This document shows, in pieces, positions 8,573 to 15,952 of a stretch of 64,000 nt of DNA (its first letter is position 1; each line of letters starts with the position of its first letter). This stretch comes from Brevibacterium antiquum (GTDB taxonomy: Bacteria > Actinomycetota > Actinomycetes > Actinomycetales > Brevibacteriaceae), in the NCBI RefSeq assembly GCF_016107655.1, contig NZ_JABASX010000001.1:372001-436000 (forward strand), given 5' to 3'. Under the pieces are notes generated by a model. It did no database searches and was not told the DNA's origin. It was given only the letters and a program-made list of their open reading frames with translations. A program made the translations under genes and the position numbers.

Positions 8573-10015
8573 TCAGCGATTGCTGCTGGTGGCGGTGTGG
8601 GCTGGGCTGTATTTTCTGTTCCATCCGGTGAGGACGGAGATCACGAGGACGATGAGGAGTCCCCAGGCGTAAGGATTGAGGAATGCGGCGCCGATGCCGG
8701 GAGCGGGAAGCCCGTGGTCCGTGGCCGTGGCCAGGACGGTGACGTACCAGACGATGACTGCGTTGTGCCAGGGGAGCATGTAGAAGACAGTGTTGGCACT
8801 GCAGTCGAGCAGATTCGCCGTTCGGGCGGGGGCCAAGCCGTGGCTCAGACCCAGCGGGCGGGCGAGGGTCGGTCCCACCAAGAGGATCGCGGGGGCATTG
8901 GAGCCGAGTGGAATCGTGAACAGGATCGTAATGCAGACGATAGTCAATTCGGCGCTGCGGACGCCTCTGGCGGCACGGGCCTGCAACAAGACGAGGACCT
9001 TGCCCATCAAACCGCTGTCGGCGAGCAGCTGAGCCAGCGCCAGAATGAAAAGCACGAGAACGACGGCCCCAGTGACTCCGGAGATGCCGTCTTCGATCAG
9101 CCCGGTGGAATCACCTTGGTCTGCAGGAATGGAGAATATTTGGCCCGGGTGGAGGAGGCCTGTCGCCAGGCCGAGGACAATGCTGCTCAGAGACCCCCAA
9201 GTCAGGGACGTGATGATGTGATGTCCACGGATTGCCAAGATAATCACCATGGCGAAGGGAATGAGCATCACGAGGCCCAGCGGCGTCGTATCTGGCATGA
9301 ACTGTTCGGTGGGTTCGGAACCCGAACCACCGAATATCGCAAAGACCACAATGGAGATTCCAGCCGCTGTCAGGGCCAACGGCAGACGAGTCTTGACGAC
9401 CTCGCCCATGCGAGCCATCTGGGTGTAGGCGGAACTGATGGTCGAATCAGAGACCGGGGCTATGTTGTCGCCGAAGGCTCCACCGGCAATGATAGCGACG
9501 GCCAGCATCGTGGGGTCTGCACCGAGATTGACGCCGGCAGGATAGAGCACGGGAACCATGGCGACGACCGTTCCGACGCTAGTCCCGGTTCCTGCGGCGA
9601 AGATGCAGGCTAATACGAAGGCGAGGACGGTGAACGGGCTGCCGTGCAGCCCTGTGGTCAATCCGAGCCACAGCAGCCCTTTGACCAAGCCGCCACCGCT
9701 GAGGAGCGAACCGAACACTCCTGCGAAGATGAAAGCGGTGATGATCACCGCTCCGGTCTGATCGCTGAGCCCCCGGATGATGGATTCGGTGAATTTTCGT
9801 TTGGTCGTGCTGAGAACAAGGCCGATCACGATCGCCGCCCATCCTCCGACCCAGAACCCGGAAATGGTGGCTCGTTCTGCGAGAGATAGCCAGACAAGCA
9901 CTCCCACAAATACGAGGGCTGGAATCAAGGCGGCGATGGGGCCGCCCCGCATTCCGACCTTTTCATCCGCGGAGGGTCCTGGGAAGCCATTGTCCTGTGA
10001 AGTTCCTGCGGTCAT
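8573..10015 (-). CDS. NhaC-family Na+/H+ antiporter-type membrane carrier
   Basis: About 480 residues with roughly eleven or twelve hydrophobic segments and NhaC-family landmarks: GTGTSVGTV, GGAFGDNIAPVSDSTI and LDCSANTVFYMLPWHNAV. Besides sodium/proton exchange, members of this family carry malate, lactate or tyrosine, so a role as importer for the substrate of the downstream enzymes is plausible. The ATG at 10015 has AAGGA eight bases upstream. The in-frame ATG at 10024 lies directly next to that site and is less likely. It is the first structural gene after the GntR regulator gene, and the gap holds candidate operators. Confidence 0.8.
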   Translation of the reverse strand: MTAGTSQDNGFPGPSADEKVGMRGGPIAALIPALVFVGVLVWLSLAERATISGFWVGGWAAIVIGLVLSTTKRKFTESIIRGLSDQTGAVIITAFIFAGVFGSLLSGGGLVKGLLWLGLTTGLHGSPFTVLAFVLACIFAAGTGTSVGTVVAMVPVLYPAGVNLGADPTMLAVAIIAGGAFGDNIAPVSDSTISSAYTQMARMGEVVKTRLPLALTAAGISIVVFAIFGGSGSEPTEQFMPDTTPLGLVMLIPFAMVIILAIRGHHIITSLTWGSLSSIVLGLATGLLHPGQIFSIPADQGDSTGLIEDGISGVTGAVVLVLFILALAQLLADSGLMGKVLVLLQARAARGVRSAELTIVCITILFTIPLGSNAPAILLVGPTLARPLGLSHGLAPARTANLLDCSANTVFYMLPWHNAVIVWYVTVLATATDHGLPAPGIGAAFLNPYAWGLLIVLVISVLTGWNRKYSPAHTATSSNR

Positions 10016-10035
10016 GGAGCACATCCTTATGCTTT

Positions 10036-10067
10036 CAAATCAGATATTTGATTTGATTAAATTCAAA
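10036..10067 (-). promoter_or_regulatory. AT-rich double inverted repeat, candidate GntR operator
   Basis: Two adjacent inverted repeats lie in the gap between the regulator gene and the carrier gene: CAAAT-5-ATTTG at 10036-10050 and TTTGA-6-TCAAA at 10052-10067. The block is much richer in A and T than its surroundings and sits just upstream of the carrier's ribosome site. Regulators of the GntR/FCD type bind short inverted repeats of this size, so this is a plausible site for the neighbouring regulator. No match to a known consensus is claimed. Confidence 0.4.
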
Positions 10068-10115
10068 GATACGCATGACGATGTGCAGAGTCAATGGGTT
10101 GGGCAGGCGGAAGGG

Positions 10116-10808
10116 TCAGTTGTCGGGGGAAGCGCCGTCGTGTCGGGAGAGGTATTCGGCCAGGGAACGACTCGCCTCTCTCACATGTTTCCGGGTTGTC
10201 TTTTCGGCGTCCTTGGCGGAGCCGGACCGGATTGCCTCGATGATCGCGGAATGCTCGATGAGCGAGGTCTGGACTCGTCCGGGTACACGGGAGGAGACAT
10301 TGTTTCCAATTCGGACTTGGCCCAGAAGGTTCTCGGCCAATGCCAGCAATCTGTGATTGCCCGAACTTCGCCAGATGGTCTTGTGGAATGCGAGATCGAG
10401 GTCGCGGTAGGCGGGGATGTCTCCTGCTGCCACCGCGTGAGACTGCCGGTCGAGCAGTTCTTCCAAGCTTGTGACGATGGCGTCTCGTGAGCTCAGTTGG
10501 GCAACACGACGAGAGGCTACGCTGTCGATGACTTCTCGGATTTCGTAGATTTCGAGAATGTCGTCTCGGCTGAGCTTGGGCACAAAGTATCCCCGATGTT
10601 CCAGCGCGACGAGGAGACCCTGTCTTTCGAGCGCGGCCAGTGCCGTGCGGATCGGCGTCGGTGACAGGCCGATGGAGTCGGTGATTGGTGCAACGGTGAC
10701 ACGGCTGCCGGGCGGCAGCTCGCCTGAGAGGATGAGGCTGCGGACATGATCGTAGGCAATCTCAACGTAGCTGTTGCCTCGAACCGGAGATGTATTCTCG
10801 AGTGACAA
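10116..10808 (-). CDS. GntR-family regulator with FCD ligand domain
   Basis: A 230-residue regulator. The N-terminal winged helix-turn-helix spans about residues 10-75 (AYDHVRSLILSGELPPGSRV and SPTPIRTALAALERQGLL), followed by a helical FCD domain with LDLAFHKTIW and late His residues in IEHSAIIEAI and TRKHVREA that would bind a metal and a carboxylate ligand. The TTG at 10808 has GGAGGAG at good distance; a longer frame to 10904 has a cysteine- and arginine-rich start with no family look. It is upstream of and parallel to the carrier and desulfhydrase genes and probably controls them in response to a small acid or amino acid. Confidence 0.85.
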   Translation of the reverse strand: MSLENTSPVRGNSYVEIAYDHVRSLILSGELPPGSRVTVAPITDSIGLSPTPIRTALAALERQGLLVALEHRGYFVPKLSRDDILEIYEIREVIDSVASRRVAQLSSRDAIVTSLEELLDRQSHAVAAGDIPAYRDLDLAFHKTIWRSSGNHRLLALAENLLGQVRIGNNVSSRVPGRVQTSLIEHSAIIEAIRSGSAKDAEKTTRKHVREASRSLAEYLSRHDGASPDN

Positions 10809-11505
10809 GTCCCAACTCCTCCCGCGGCCGACTGCTGGTGCGTCCAGTGCGGCGCAACAATGTGCTTCACACCTTAGTGACATTCCATTCATAATATAAA
10901 TCACTTGTCTTCTCGGGCATCGACTGTGCCCTCGTGCTATGGCTCAAACGCTTTCTGAGTGACGATGGCAGCCTGGTCGGCATCGGTGCGAATGAGGGCC
11001 TTCGAATCAGCGGGCCGAGTGGCCAGTTCCCGAATACCTGGCGTGAGCCGCGGACAGGACCTCGTCAGGCGGCGCCGCTTCACGACATGAACGCCAGGTT
11101 ACTCAGCGACGCGAGTGCACTGTGACCCGAGCCGAATGGGTGCCTCACAGATAAGATCTTCGTCAAGCTGACGAGCATGGGAGTCATAACGAATATCCTC
11201 ATCGCCGGTCTGCCGGCCGACGTCGATGTCTTCGAGATCGAGGGCGAAGGATTCGACTCGATGTCGGACGACTCGGACGACTCGCGCCTGTTCGGAGGTT
11301 GAAGTCTCAACGACCGTCGTTCACATGTTCGGTGAGGAATCCGGCTAGTGAATGTGCGTCTGACGCTATTTTCGCCGAGGCACGGACCGAGTTCAACGGT
11401 TCCTCGACCTCGAACCGACCTCACATCTGGTGCGTCGGGGTGGAATAAATCCACCTGGCTTGTCGCTGTGATGAGGAGCAAGCGTCGCCAACAAAGGAGA
11501 TTCAC
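10809..11505. other. 697-base stretch without an intact gene
   Basis: The part next to the GntR gene is AT-rich (TTATATTATGAATG on the minus strand at 10886-10904) and probably holds its promoter. The middle holds an interrupted plus-strand reading frame, listed separately. From 11303 to the ribosome site AAAGGAG before 11506 I see no convincing coding sequence, hairpin or repeat, only the presumed promoter of the following reductase gene. Confidence 0.5.
11087..11302 (+). pseudogene. Interrupted small reading frame with an in-frame TGA
   Basis: One frame runs from ATG 11087 to TGA 11302 and is broken only by a TGA at 11123-11125. On both sides the codons end mainly in G or C, as in genes here. 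After the stop it encodes DKIFVKLTSMGVITNILIAG and an acidic DVDVFEIEGEGFDSMSDDSDD tail. I do not recognise a family. It may be the decayed remainder of a gene, or a short separate gene starting at ATG 11177 (41 residues), though no ribosome site is visible there. Confidence 0.3.
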
Positions 11506-12192
11506 ATGTCTGATGCAGATCGCGTAGTCATCCTCGGAGGCCACGGCAAGATTGCGCTCTTGGCCGCGCCGAAGCTGAAGGAAGCCGGATACTCGGTGGA
11601 GTCCGTCATCCGAAATCCGGATCAGACCGCTGAGGTGGAGGCTGCGGGCGCGAACGCCGTTGTCCTCGACATCGAATCGGCTGACACCGGCAAGCTCGCG
11701 GAGCTCTTCACCGGAGCAAAGGCCGTGGTCTTCTCGGCAGGTGCCGGTGGCGGCAATCCTGACCGGACCCGCGCTGTGGATCTTGAGGCAGCGAAACGCT
11801 CCATCGACGCCAGCGCACAAGCGGGAGTCGATCGCTACGTCATCGTGTCCTATGCCAGTGCGGGCGTCGACCTCGACCGAGTCGATCCGGAGAGCTCGTT
11901 CTACCCTTATGTTGAAGCGAAGCACGGAGCAGATGAGCACCTGCGTGCAAGCTCCCTGAACTACACGATCCTCGGGCCCGGCGGTCTGACCTTGGAACCG
12001 TCGAAGGGCAGCGTGCTGCTGGCCGATGGCTCCGGTGACGTCGACGGCGCGACCCCGGACAGTGACACGCGAGTGACCTCACGTGAACTCGTCGCCGATG
12101 TGATGACCCATGTCATCGCCAACGGGGCGGCGAAGCGAGAGACCGTGAACTTCTACGACGGTGACACTCCGATCGCCGAGGCTGTGAAGTAA
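11506..12192 (+). CDS. NAD(P)-binding SDR-family oxidoreductase (NmrA/atypical SDR type)
   Basis: A 228-residue Rossmann protein. VVILGGHGKIALLAAPKLKEAGY is a glycine-rich dinucleotide-binding start, with the RNPDQ segment after the second strand typical of NADPH-type atypical SDRs. YVIVSYASAG and YPYVEAKHGADEHL occupy the Ser and Tyr/Lys regions of the active site. Relatives are annotated NAD(P)H-binding proteins, some acting as quinone reductases or redox sensors; the substrate is unknown. AAAGGAG lies upstream of the ATG. A strong hairpin follows the stop. Confidence 0.75.
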   Translation: MSDADRVVILGGHGKIALLAAPKLKEAGYSVESVIRNPDQTAEVEAAGANAVVLDIESADTGKLAELFTGAKAVVFSAGAGGGNPDRTRAVDLEAAKRSIDASAQAGVDRYVIVSYASAGVDLDRVDPESSFYPYVEAKHGADEHLRASSLNYTILGPGGLTLEPSKGSVLLADGSGDVDGATPDSDTRVTSRELVADVMTHVIANGAAKRETVNFYDGDTPIAEAVK

Positions 12193-12219
12193 GACTTCGC
12201 GACACCCATATTTCGCGAT

Positions 12220-12266
12220 ACACAGATGGGGAGATCGAACTCAGCGTTCGATCTCCCCATCTGTGT
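12220..12266. terminator. Strong bidirectional hairpin terminator
   Basis: ACAGATGGGGAGATCGAAC and its exact reverse complement flank a 5-base TCAGC loop, and the pairing extends two more base pairs to a 21-bp perfect stem. It lies between two convergent genes (reductase ending at 12192, RibD-like gene ending at 12285), so it can stop transcription from both sides. Confidence 0.85.
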
Positions 12267-12284
12267 GTCATGCCCACGACGTCT

Positions 12285-12929
12285 TCACCCTCGATCCTTC
12301 CTGTTCCAGAGCTGGTGGGTCAGACCACTCGACGAGCCGATCGTCTCGATCGTGAAGCGGTCCTCGATGCCGCGGATGCCTTCCCACAGTGAGACACCCG
12401 TGCCCAGCGTAATCGGCACGATTGCCACATGCATGAAGTCGATGAGGCCAGCGGCGAGGAACTGGCGAATGGTCGACGGACCGCCGCCGATGCGCACGTC
12501 GAGGCCGTCCGCGGCGCTGATCGCCTGGTCCAGGACCGCCTCGGGGGTGTCATCGACGAAATGGAAGCTCGTCCCATTGGGAAACTTCATCGCCTCGTTC
12601 GGGTGGTGGGTGAGGACGAAGCACGGAGTCTTGAAGGGCGGTTCCTCGCCCCACCAGCCGCGCCACCCGTCATCGGGCCACGGCCCCTCCTGCGGCCCGA
12701 ATTTCTTCCGACCCATGATCTCGGCGCCGATGCCCTGTCCCCACATTGCGAACAGCGCACGGTCGAGGGTCACCGGGGCGTCGACGGCGCCGATGCCTTC
12801 GATGCCGCGCCCGTCGAACCAGCCGAAGAGTGCTTTGGCGCCGCCGATCGGCTCGTCGAACGTCACATAGTCGCCGGCGGAGTAGCCGTCCAGTGAGACG
12901 AATTGACTGTGTACGCGTACTCGAACCAT
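12285..12929 (-). CDS. Dihydrofolate reductase-family (RibD C-terminal-like) protein
   Basis: A 214-residue protein with the DHFR/RibD-C fold: FVSLDGYSAG at the start, LIMGR-type segment seen here as EIMGRKKFGP, and IGGGPSTIRQFLAAGLIDFMHVAIVPITLGTG near the end, the usual NADPH-binding and dimer region. The family contains reductases of unknown substrate that are common in Actinomycetota. The ATG at 12929 follows GGAGTG; a longer frame to 13124 would run into the divergent HxlR gene. It is divergent from that regulator and shares its promoter region with the candidate operator at 12983-13002. Confidence 0.8.
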   Translation of the reverse strand: MVRVRVHSQFVSLDGYSAGDYVTFDEPIGGAKALFGWFDGRGIEGIGAVDAPVTLDRALFAMWGQGIGAEIMGRKKFGPQEGPWPDDGWRGWWGEEPPFKTPCFVLTHHPNEAMKFPNGTSFHFVDDTPEAVLDQAISAADGLDVRIGGGPSTIRQFLAAGLIDFMHVAIVPITLGTGVSLWEGIRGIEDRFTIETIGSSSGLTHQLWNRKDRG

Positions 12930-12982
12930 GATCACTCCGATGTGATAGTCAGCGATGAGTGAGTCAAGCGTAGAATGTAGTG

Positions 12983-13002
12983 ATTGCCGATTGCAACTAC
13001 TT
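12983..13002 (-). promoter_or_regulatory. Candidate HxlR operator, copy 1
   Basis: On the minus strand this reads AAGTAGTTGCAATCGGCAAT, with an inner TTGC-6-GCAA inverted repeat. It lies just upstream of the ribosome site of the HxlR gene and between that gene and the divergent RibD-like gene. A closely matching 20-mer occurs before the VOC gene downstream, which is why I treat it as a regulator site. Confidence 0.6.
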
Positions 13003-13013
13003 GGGAGGGTGAA

Positions 13014-13508
13014 TTGCGAAGCGAACCGCGCTCGGGCTGCGCGATCAACGCGGCCGTCGAAGTCCTCGGTGATTCCTGGAGCCTCATCGTGCTCCGCGAC
13101 ATCGTGTTCGGCAATCGCCGCCATTTTCGCGAGCTCCTTACTCTCAATGACGAGTCAATCGCCTCGAATATGCTCTCCAGTCGCCTGAAGAAGCTGGTCG
13201 ACGAAGGCCTGCTAACCCGGGCAGACACGGTTCGCGGCCAAAAGGCCGCCTATTCCCTCACCGAGGCCGGAATCCAGGTGGTGCCGGTCATGGTCGCCCT
13301 CGGCACCTGGGGAATGAACCACCGCCCGACCTCTCACGAGCTGACGGTGAGAGCCCGAATTCTCGCTGAGTCGCCCGAGCTGGTCGACGATCTCATGGAC
13401 GAACTGCGGGAGGCCCACCTCGGCGTTGCCCTTCCTGAATCTCCTCGGCCACGGGCTTCGGAGCGTCTGCAGGCCGAGTACGAGGCTGCAGTTCGCGGCA
13501 CTGCTTAG
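13014..13508 (+). CDS. HxlR-family transcriptional regulator
   Basis: A 164-residue regulator. The HxlR winged helix-turn-helix is clear: CAINAAVEVLGDSWSLIVLRDIVFG, then FRELLTL, IASNMLSSRLKKLVDEGLL and the wing KAAYSLTEAG. An early Cys in the GCAI segment is the residue many HxlR proteins use to sense thiol or aldehyde stress. TTG 13014 is preferred because GGGAGGG precedes it; the TTG at 12984 has no such site. A C-terminal extension of about 45 residues follows the DNA-binding part. It likely controls the divergent gene and the two downstream genes. Confidence 0.85.
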   Translation: MRSEPRSGCAINAAVEVLGDSWSLIVLRDIVFGNRRHFRELLTLNDESIASNMLSSRLKKLVDEGLLTRADTVRGQKAAYSLTEAGIQVVPVMVALGTWGMNHRPTSHELTVRARILAESPELVDDLMDELREAHLGVALPESPRPRASERLQAEYEAAVRGTA

Positions 13509-13622
13509 GTGAGGTCTGAATGCAGGCGGTCGCCTGACTAGCGCCGCCTGCCGACGACTGTTTGCTAAGCGAACGGCGATCTCGCCTCTTGTCGGATTCG
13601 CATTTCTGTGGTTGCCTTGAAT

Positions 13623-13642
13623 AAGTAGTTGCATAATGCAAT
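13623..13642 (+). promoter_or_regulatory. Candidate HxlR operator, copy 2
   Basis: AAGTAGTTGCATAATGCAAT matches the site before the HxlR gene at 16 of 20 positions, including all of AAGTAGTTGCA and GCAAT. It contains the palindrome TTGCATAATGCAA. It lies 45 bases before the VOC gene start, a normal distance for a promoter-overlapping repressor site. Confidence 0.6.
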
Positions 13643-13686
13643 TGCTTTGGATGTTGAACCCACTCATCGATCTCAAAGGAGCGATC

Positions 13687-14019
13687 ATGTTCACCGGTCT
13701 GATGGCCAGCATCACCGTCAATGATCAGGACCAGGCGCACGGCTGGTACTCGACGGTCTTCGAGCGAGACCCTGATGTCGCGCCGATGCCGGGACTGCTC
13801 GAATGGCATTTCGGAAGCGAGTTCGGACTCCAGATCTGGACCGAGCCGAAGCGCGCCGGGTACTCGACCGCGGTCATCAGAGAGTCGGACCTCGATGCAC
13901 TTGCCGATCGACTGTCCGCCGCCGGCATCGACCATGGCGGGCTGCAGCCGGGCGGTGGTCAGCGGATACTGCAGATCGCTGACCCCGACGGCAATCGAAT
14001 CGTGTTCTCCGGTGAGTGA
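13687..14019 (+). CDS. VOC-family (glyoxalase/bleomycin resistance fold) protein
   Basis: A 110-residue single VOC domain with two beta-alpha-beta-beta-beta units: ITVNDQDQAHGWYSTVFERD at the start and IADPDGNRIVFSGE at the end, the segment that normally carries a metal-binding Glu. Such proteins bind or convert small toxic molecules. AAAGGAG precedes the ATG. It is followed after eight bases by an SRPBCC gene and preceded by the second candidate HxlR operator, so both are probably induced together. Confidence 0.8.
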   Translation: MFTGLMASITVNDQDQAHGWYSTVFERDPDVAPMPGLLEWHFGSEFGLQIWTEPKRAGYSTAVIRESDLDALADRLSAAGIDHGGLQPGGGQRILQIADPDGNRIVFSGE

Positions 14020-14026
14020 GTCTGCA

Positions 14027-14521
14027 ATGAACCCCATGACCGACACCATCCGACTGAGCACGGAGATCGCACGTCCCCGCGGGGACGTCTGGGAGGCTTT
14101 CGCCGACACCGAAGCCAGGCAGGAGTGGAGCGTGCCCGATGGTGATGGCCTCATCTATGACTACGACGACTTCCGTACGGGCGGCAGCGCTCGATATCGG
14201 TGTGGGAGCCCCGAAGTGCTCGAGTTCAACGCGGCCATCGACTACGTCCGCGTCGAAGAGGAGACATTCGCCGTCCACACCGACACAGTGTGGCGCGGGG
14301 GCGAACTCCTCGCCACGGGACTGATCACTTGGTCCTTCACCGACGTCCCCCCGGGGACGTCGGTGACGATCGTCGACCAGGTTGTGTCGTTCGTCGGAAC
14401 CGGCATGATCGAGGGCAGTCGAAATGGTCACCGAATCGCCCTCGAGCAGCTAGGCGCCTTCTTCGCCGGCCCAAGGCAGGTCCGCTCCAGCACGGCTGAC
14501 GGTGATCGCCGCCCGACGTGA
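14027..14521 (+). CDS. SRPBCC/AHSA1-like protein
   Basis: A 164-residue START-like protein. The first strand IRLSTEIARPRGDVWEAFAD and the WSVPDGDGLIYDYDDF segment fit the activator-of-Hsp90 homologue 1 family, with a deep hydrophobic cavity for small ligands. It likely partners with the VOC gene eight bases upstream. Two ATGs (14027 and 14036) are possible, and the first is given. Its last 72 bases overlap the convergent sugar-kinase gene, so its arginine- and serine-rich tail (RSSTADGDRRPT) may be dispensable. Confidence 0.75.
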   Translation: MNPMTDTIRLSTEIARPRGDVWEAFADTEARQEWSVPDGDGLIYDYDDFRTGGSARYRCGSPEVLEFNAAIDYVRVEEETFAVHTDTVWRGGELLATGLITWSFTDVPPGTSVTIVDQVVSFVGTGMIEGSRNGHRIALEQLGAFFAGPRQVRSSTADGDRRPT

Positions 14522-15337
14522 GGCATTCTCGCCGAGGTGTGTGAGCGCATCTTCGTTCATGTCCTGGAGTCGTGGACGAGCGCCCTGCAGGTCGTGCACA
14601 AGGGAGGCCATGAAGGTATCTCCGGCACCGATCGTGTCCCTCACCTTCACTGCTTCTGCCGGAACCCTCACCCTCGCCGAGGCGGTCGAGAGGATCGAGT
14701 CCTCCGATCCGCAGGTGAGTGCGACCAGTTTGGCCCCTAGGCGAAGGATCCGATCGATCTGGGCATCAGCACTCTGACCGGGATAGAGCCAATCTGCGTC
14801 GACATCGCTGAGCTTGACGACATCAACCCGTGAGGCGAGGGACTCGAACCGAGCCAGTGCCTGTTCTCGGTCTCCGATGATGGAAGGCCGGATGTTGGGG
14901 TCGAAGCTCAGTAACGCCGAGGACTCTCGTCCGCGCTGGAGAAGGGAATCGACGGCGCCGGCACCGGGGGAGAGGAATGCTGCGATCGAACCGACATGGA
15001 TTGCCGCCCAGTCGCCGCTGTCGACCAGCGATGCATCGGGGTCCCAGCGCAGTGAGAACTCGTATTCGGCAGAGCCGTCCGCTGACAGCAGCGCTCGTGC
15101 CGTCGAGGTCGAGCCGGTCGGGCGTGCATGCACACGGACGTGCGACTCCCGCAGGTGAGCCAGAAAAAACCCACCGTGAAAGTCATCTCCGACATCGGTG
15201 AGCAGCTCGACATCGGCACCGAGGCGGCCCAGGCCGAGGGCGATATTCGCCGGTGCCCCGCCAGGAGCATAACGATCTGAAGATCCGGCCGAGCTGACGA
15301 TGTCGATGAGAGCCTCACCGATGACAAGAATGCTCAT
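14450..15337 (-). CDS. PfkB-family carbohydrate kinase (fructokinase-like)
   Basis: A 295-residue ribokinase-fold sugar kinase. The N-terminal segment SILVIGEALIDIV and GGAPANIALGLGRLG are the first PfkB signature, and VRDTIGAGDTFMASLV is the second, with the catalytic Asp in GAGD. It would phosphorylate a sugar such as fructose using ATP. ATG 15337 begins the family similarity; the frame to 15397 adds unrelated residues. No sugar transporter lies next to it, so the substrate is open. Its 3' end overlaps the convergent SRPBCC gene. Confidence 0.85.
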   Translation of the reverse strand: MSILVIGEALIDIVSSAGSSDRYAPGGAPANIALGLGRLGADVELLTDVGDDFHGGFFLAHLRESHVRVHARPTGSTSTARALLSADGSAEYEFSLRWDPDASLVDSGDWAAIHVGSIAAFLSPGAGAVDSLLQRGRESSALLSFDPNIRPSIIGDREQALARFESLASRVDVVKLSDVDADWLYPGQSADAQIDRILRLGAKLVALTCGSEDSILSTASARVRVPAEAVKVRDTIGAGDTFMASLVHDLQGARPRLQDMNEDALTHLGENASRRAAITVSRAGADLPWAGEEGA

Positions 15338-15457
15338 GGGCTCGATTCTATGCGCACACGACCGTTCGGGTTCCTCATCAGCACGAATAGGACACATATA
15401 GTGCAGAGGTCGATTTTGCCATCAGTTCATGTCAGTGCCGTCTGGAATCGTTGACGC

Positions 15458-15916
15458 ATGGACAAAGACACCATGGAATCAGAAGTCAGAACGATCGTCG
15501 ATGCAGCCTCAGCTCGCATCCTCACGCCGAGGGCAGGCGAATGCTTGGTCTGCTACGTCTTTCGCCAGCTCGGAGAATTCGGCTGCGACGGAACACATCG
15601 CTTCGCCCTGACATTTCGGGACCGAACAGCTCCTCGGGCCACAGCGCTGATGGAACGCTTGGGAAGCATGGGCGCCTGCTGCTGCGACTGCGAGGTATTC
15701 AACAACGCTTACACGTTCGCATCACGACCGTGGATCACCGGGGCCTCATTCGGGGAAGCCATCGGCACAGGGTTCGAATCCCAAGAGCCGGTCGACCTGC
15801 GTGGGGAATTCGGCATCAACGAGCCACCCGCGAAGATCTTCTACCTGTGCTGCCAGTTCGTGCGTCGAGGCTCGACGCAGCCCTGCCCGAACTGGGTGCG
15901 AATGAGTCGGTGGTGA
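15458..15916 (+). CDS. DUF2695-domain protein
   Basis: A 152-residue protein whose central part LGSMGACCCDCEVFNNAY is the hallmark of DUF2695, a small family of unknown function with a cysteine cluster that could hold a metal. More cysteines occur in GECLVCYVF, FGCDGTH, LCC and QPCP, giving about eleven in total, many for a cytosolic actinobacterial protein. It lies 36 bases before the nucleoside hydrolase gene on the same strand. No role is known. Confidence 0.7.
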   Translation: MDKDTMESEVRTIVDAASARILTPRAGECLVCYVFRQLGEFGCDGTHRFALTFRDRTAPRATALMERLGSMGACCCDCEVFNNAYTFASRPWITGASFGEAIGTGFESQEPVDLRGEFGINEPPAKIFYLCCQFVRRGSTQPCPNWVRMSRW

Positions 15917-15952
15917 GAAGCAGGGCGATGGGATTCCGGCAGAATAGGACAC

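Noticed and set aside
11123..11125. In-frame TGA read as selenocysteine
   Set aside because: No hairpin resembling a bacterial SECIS follows the codon, no selenoprotein family fits, and no sel genes are present in the window.
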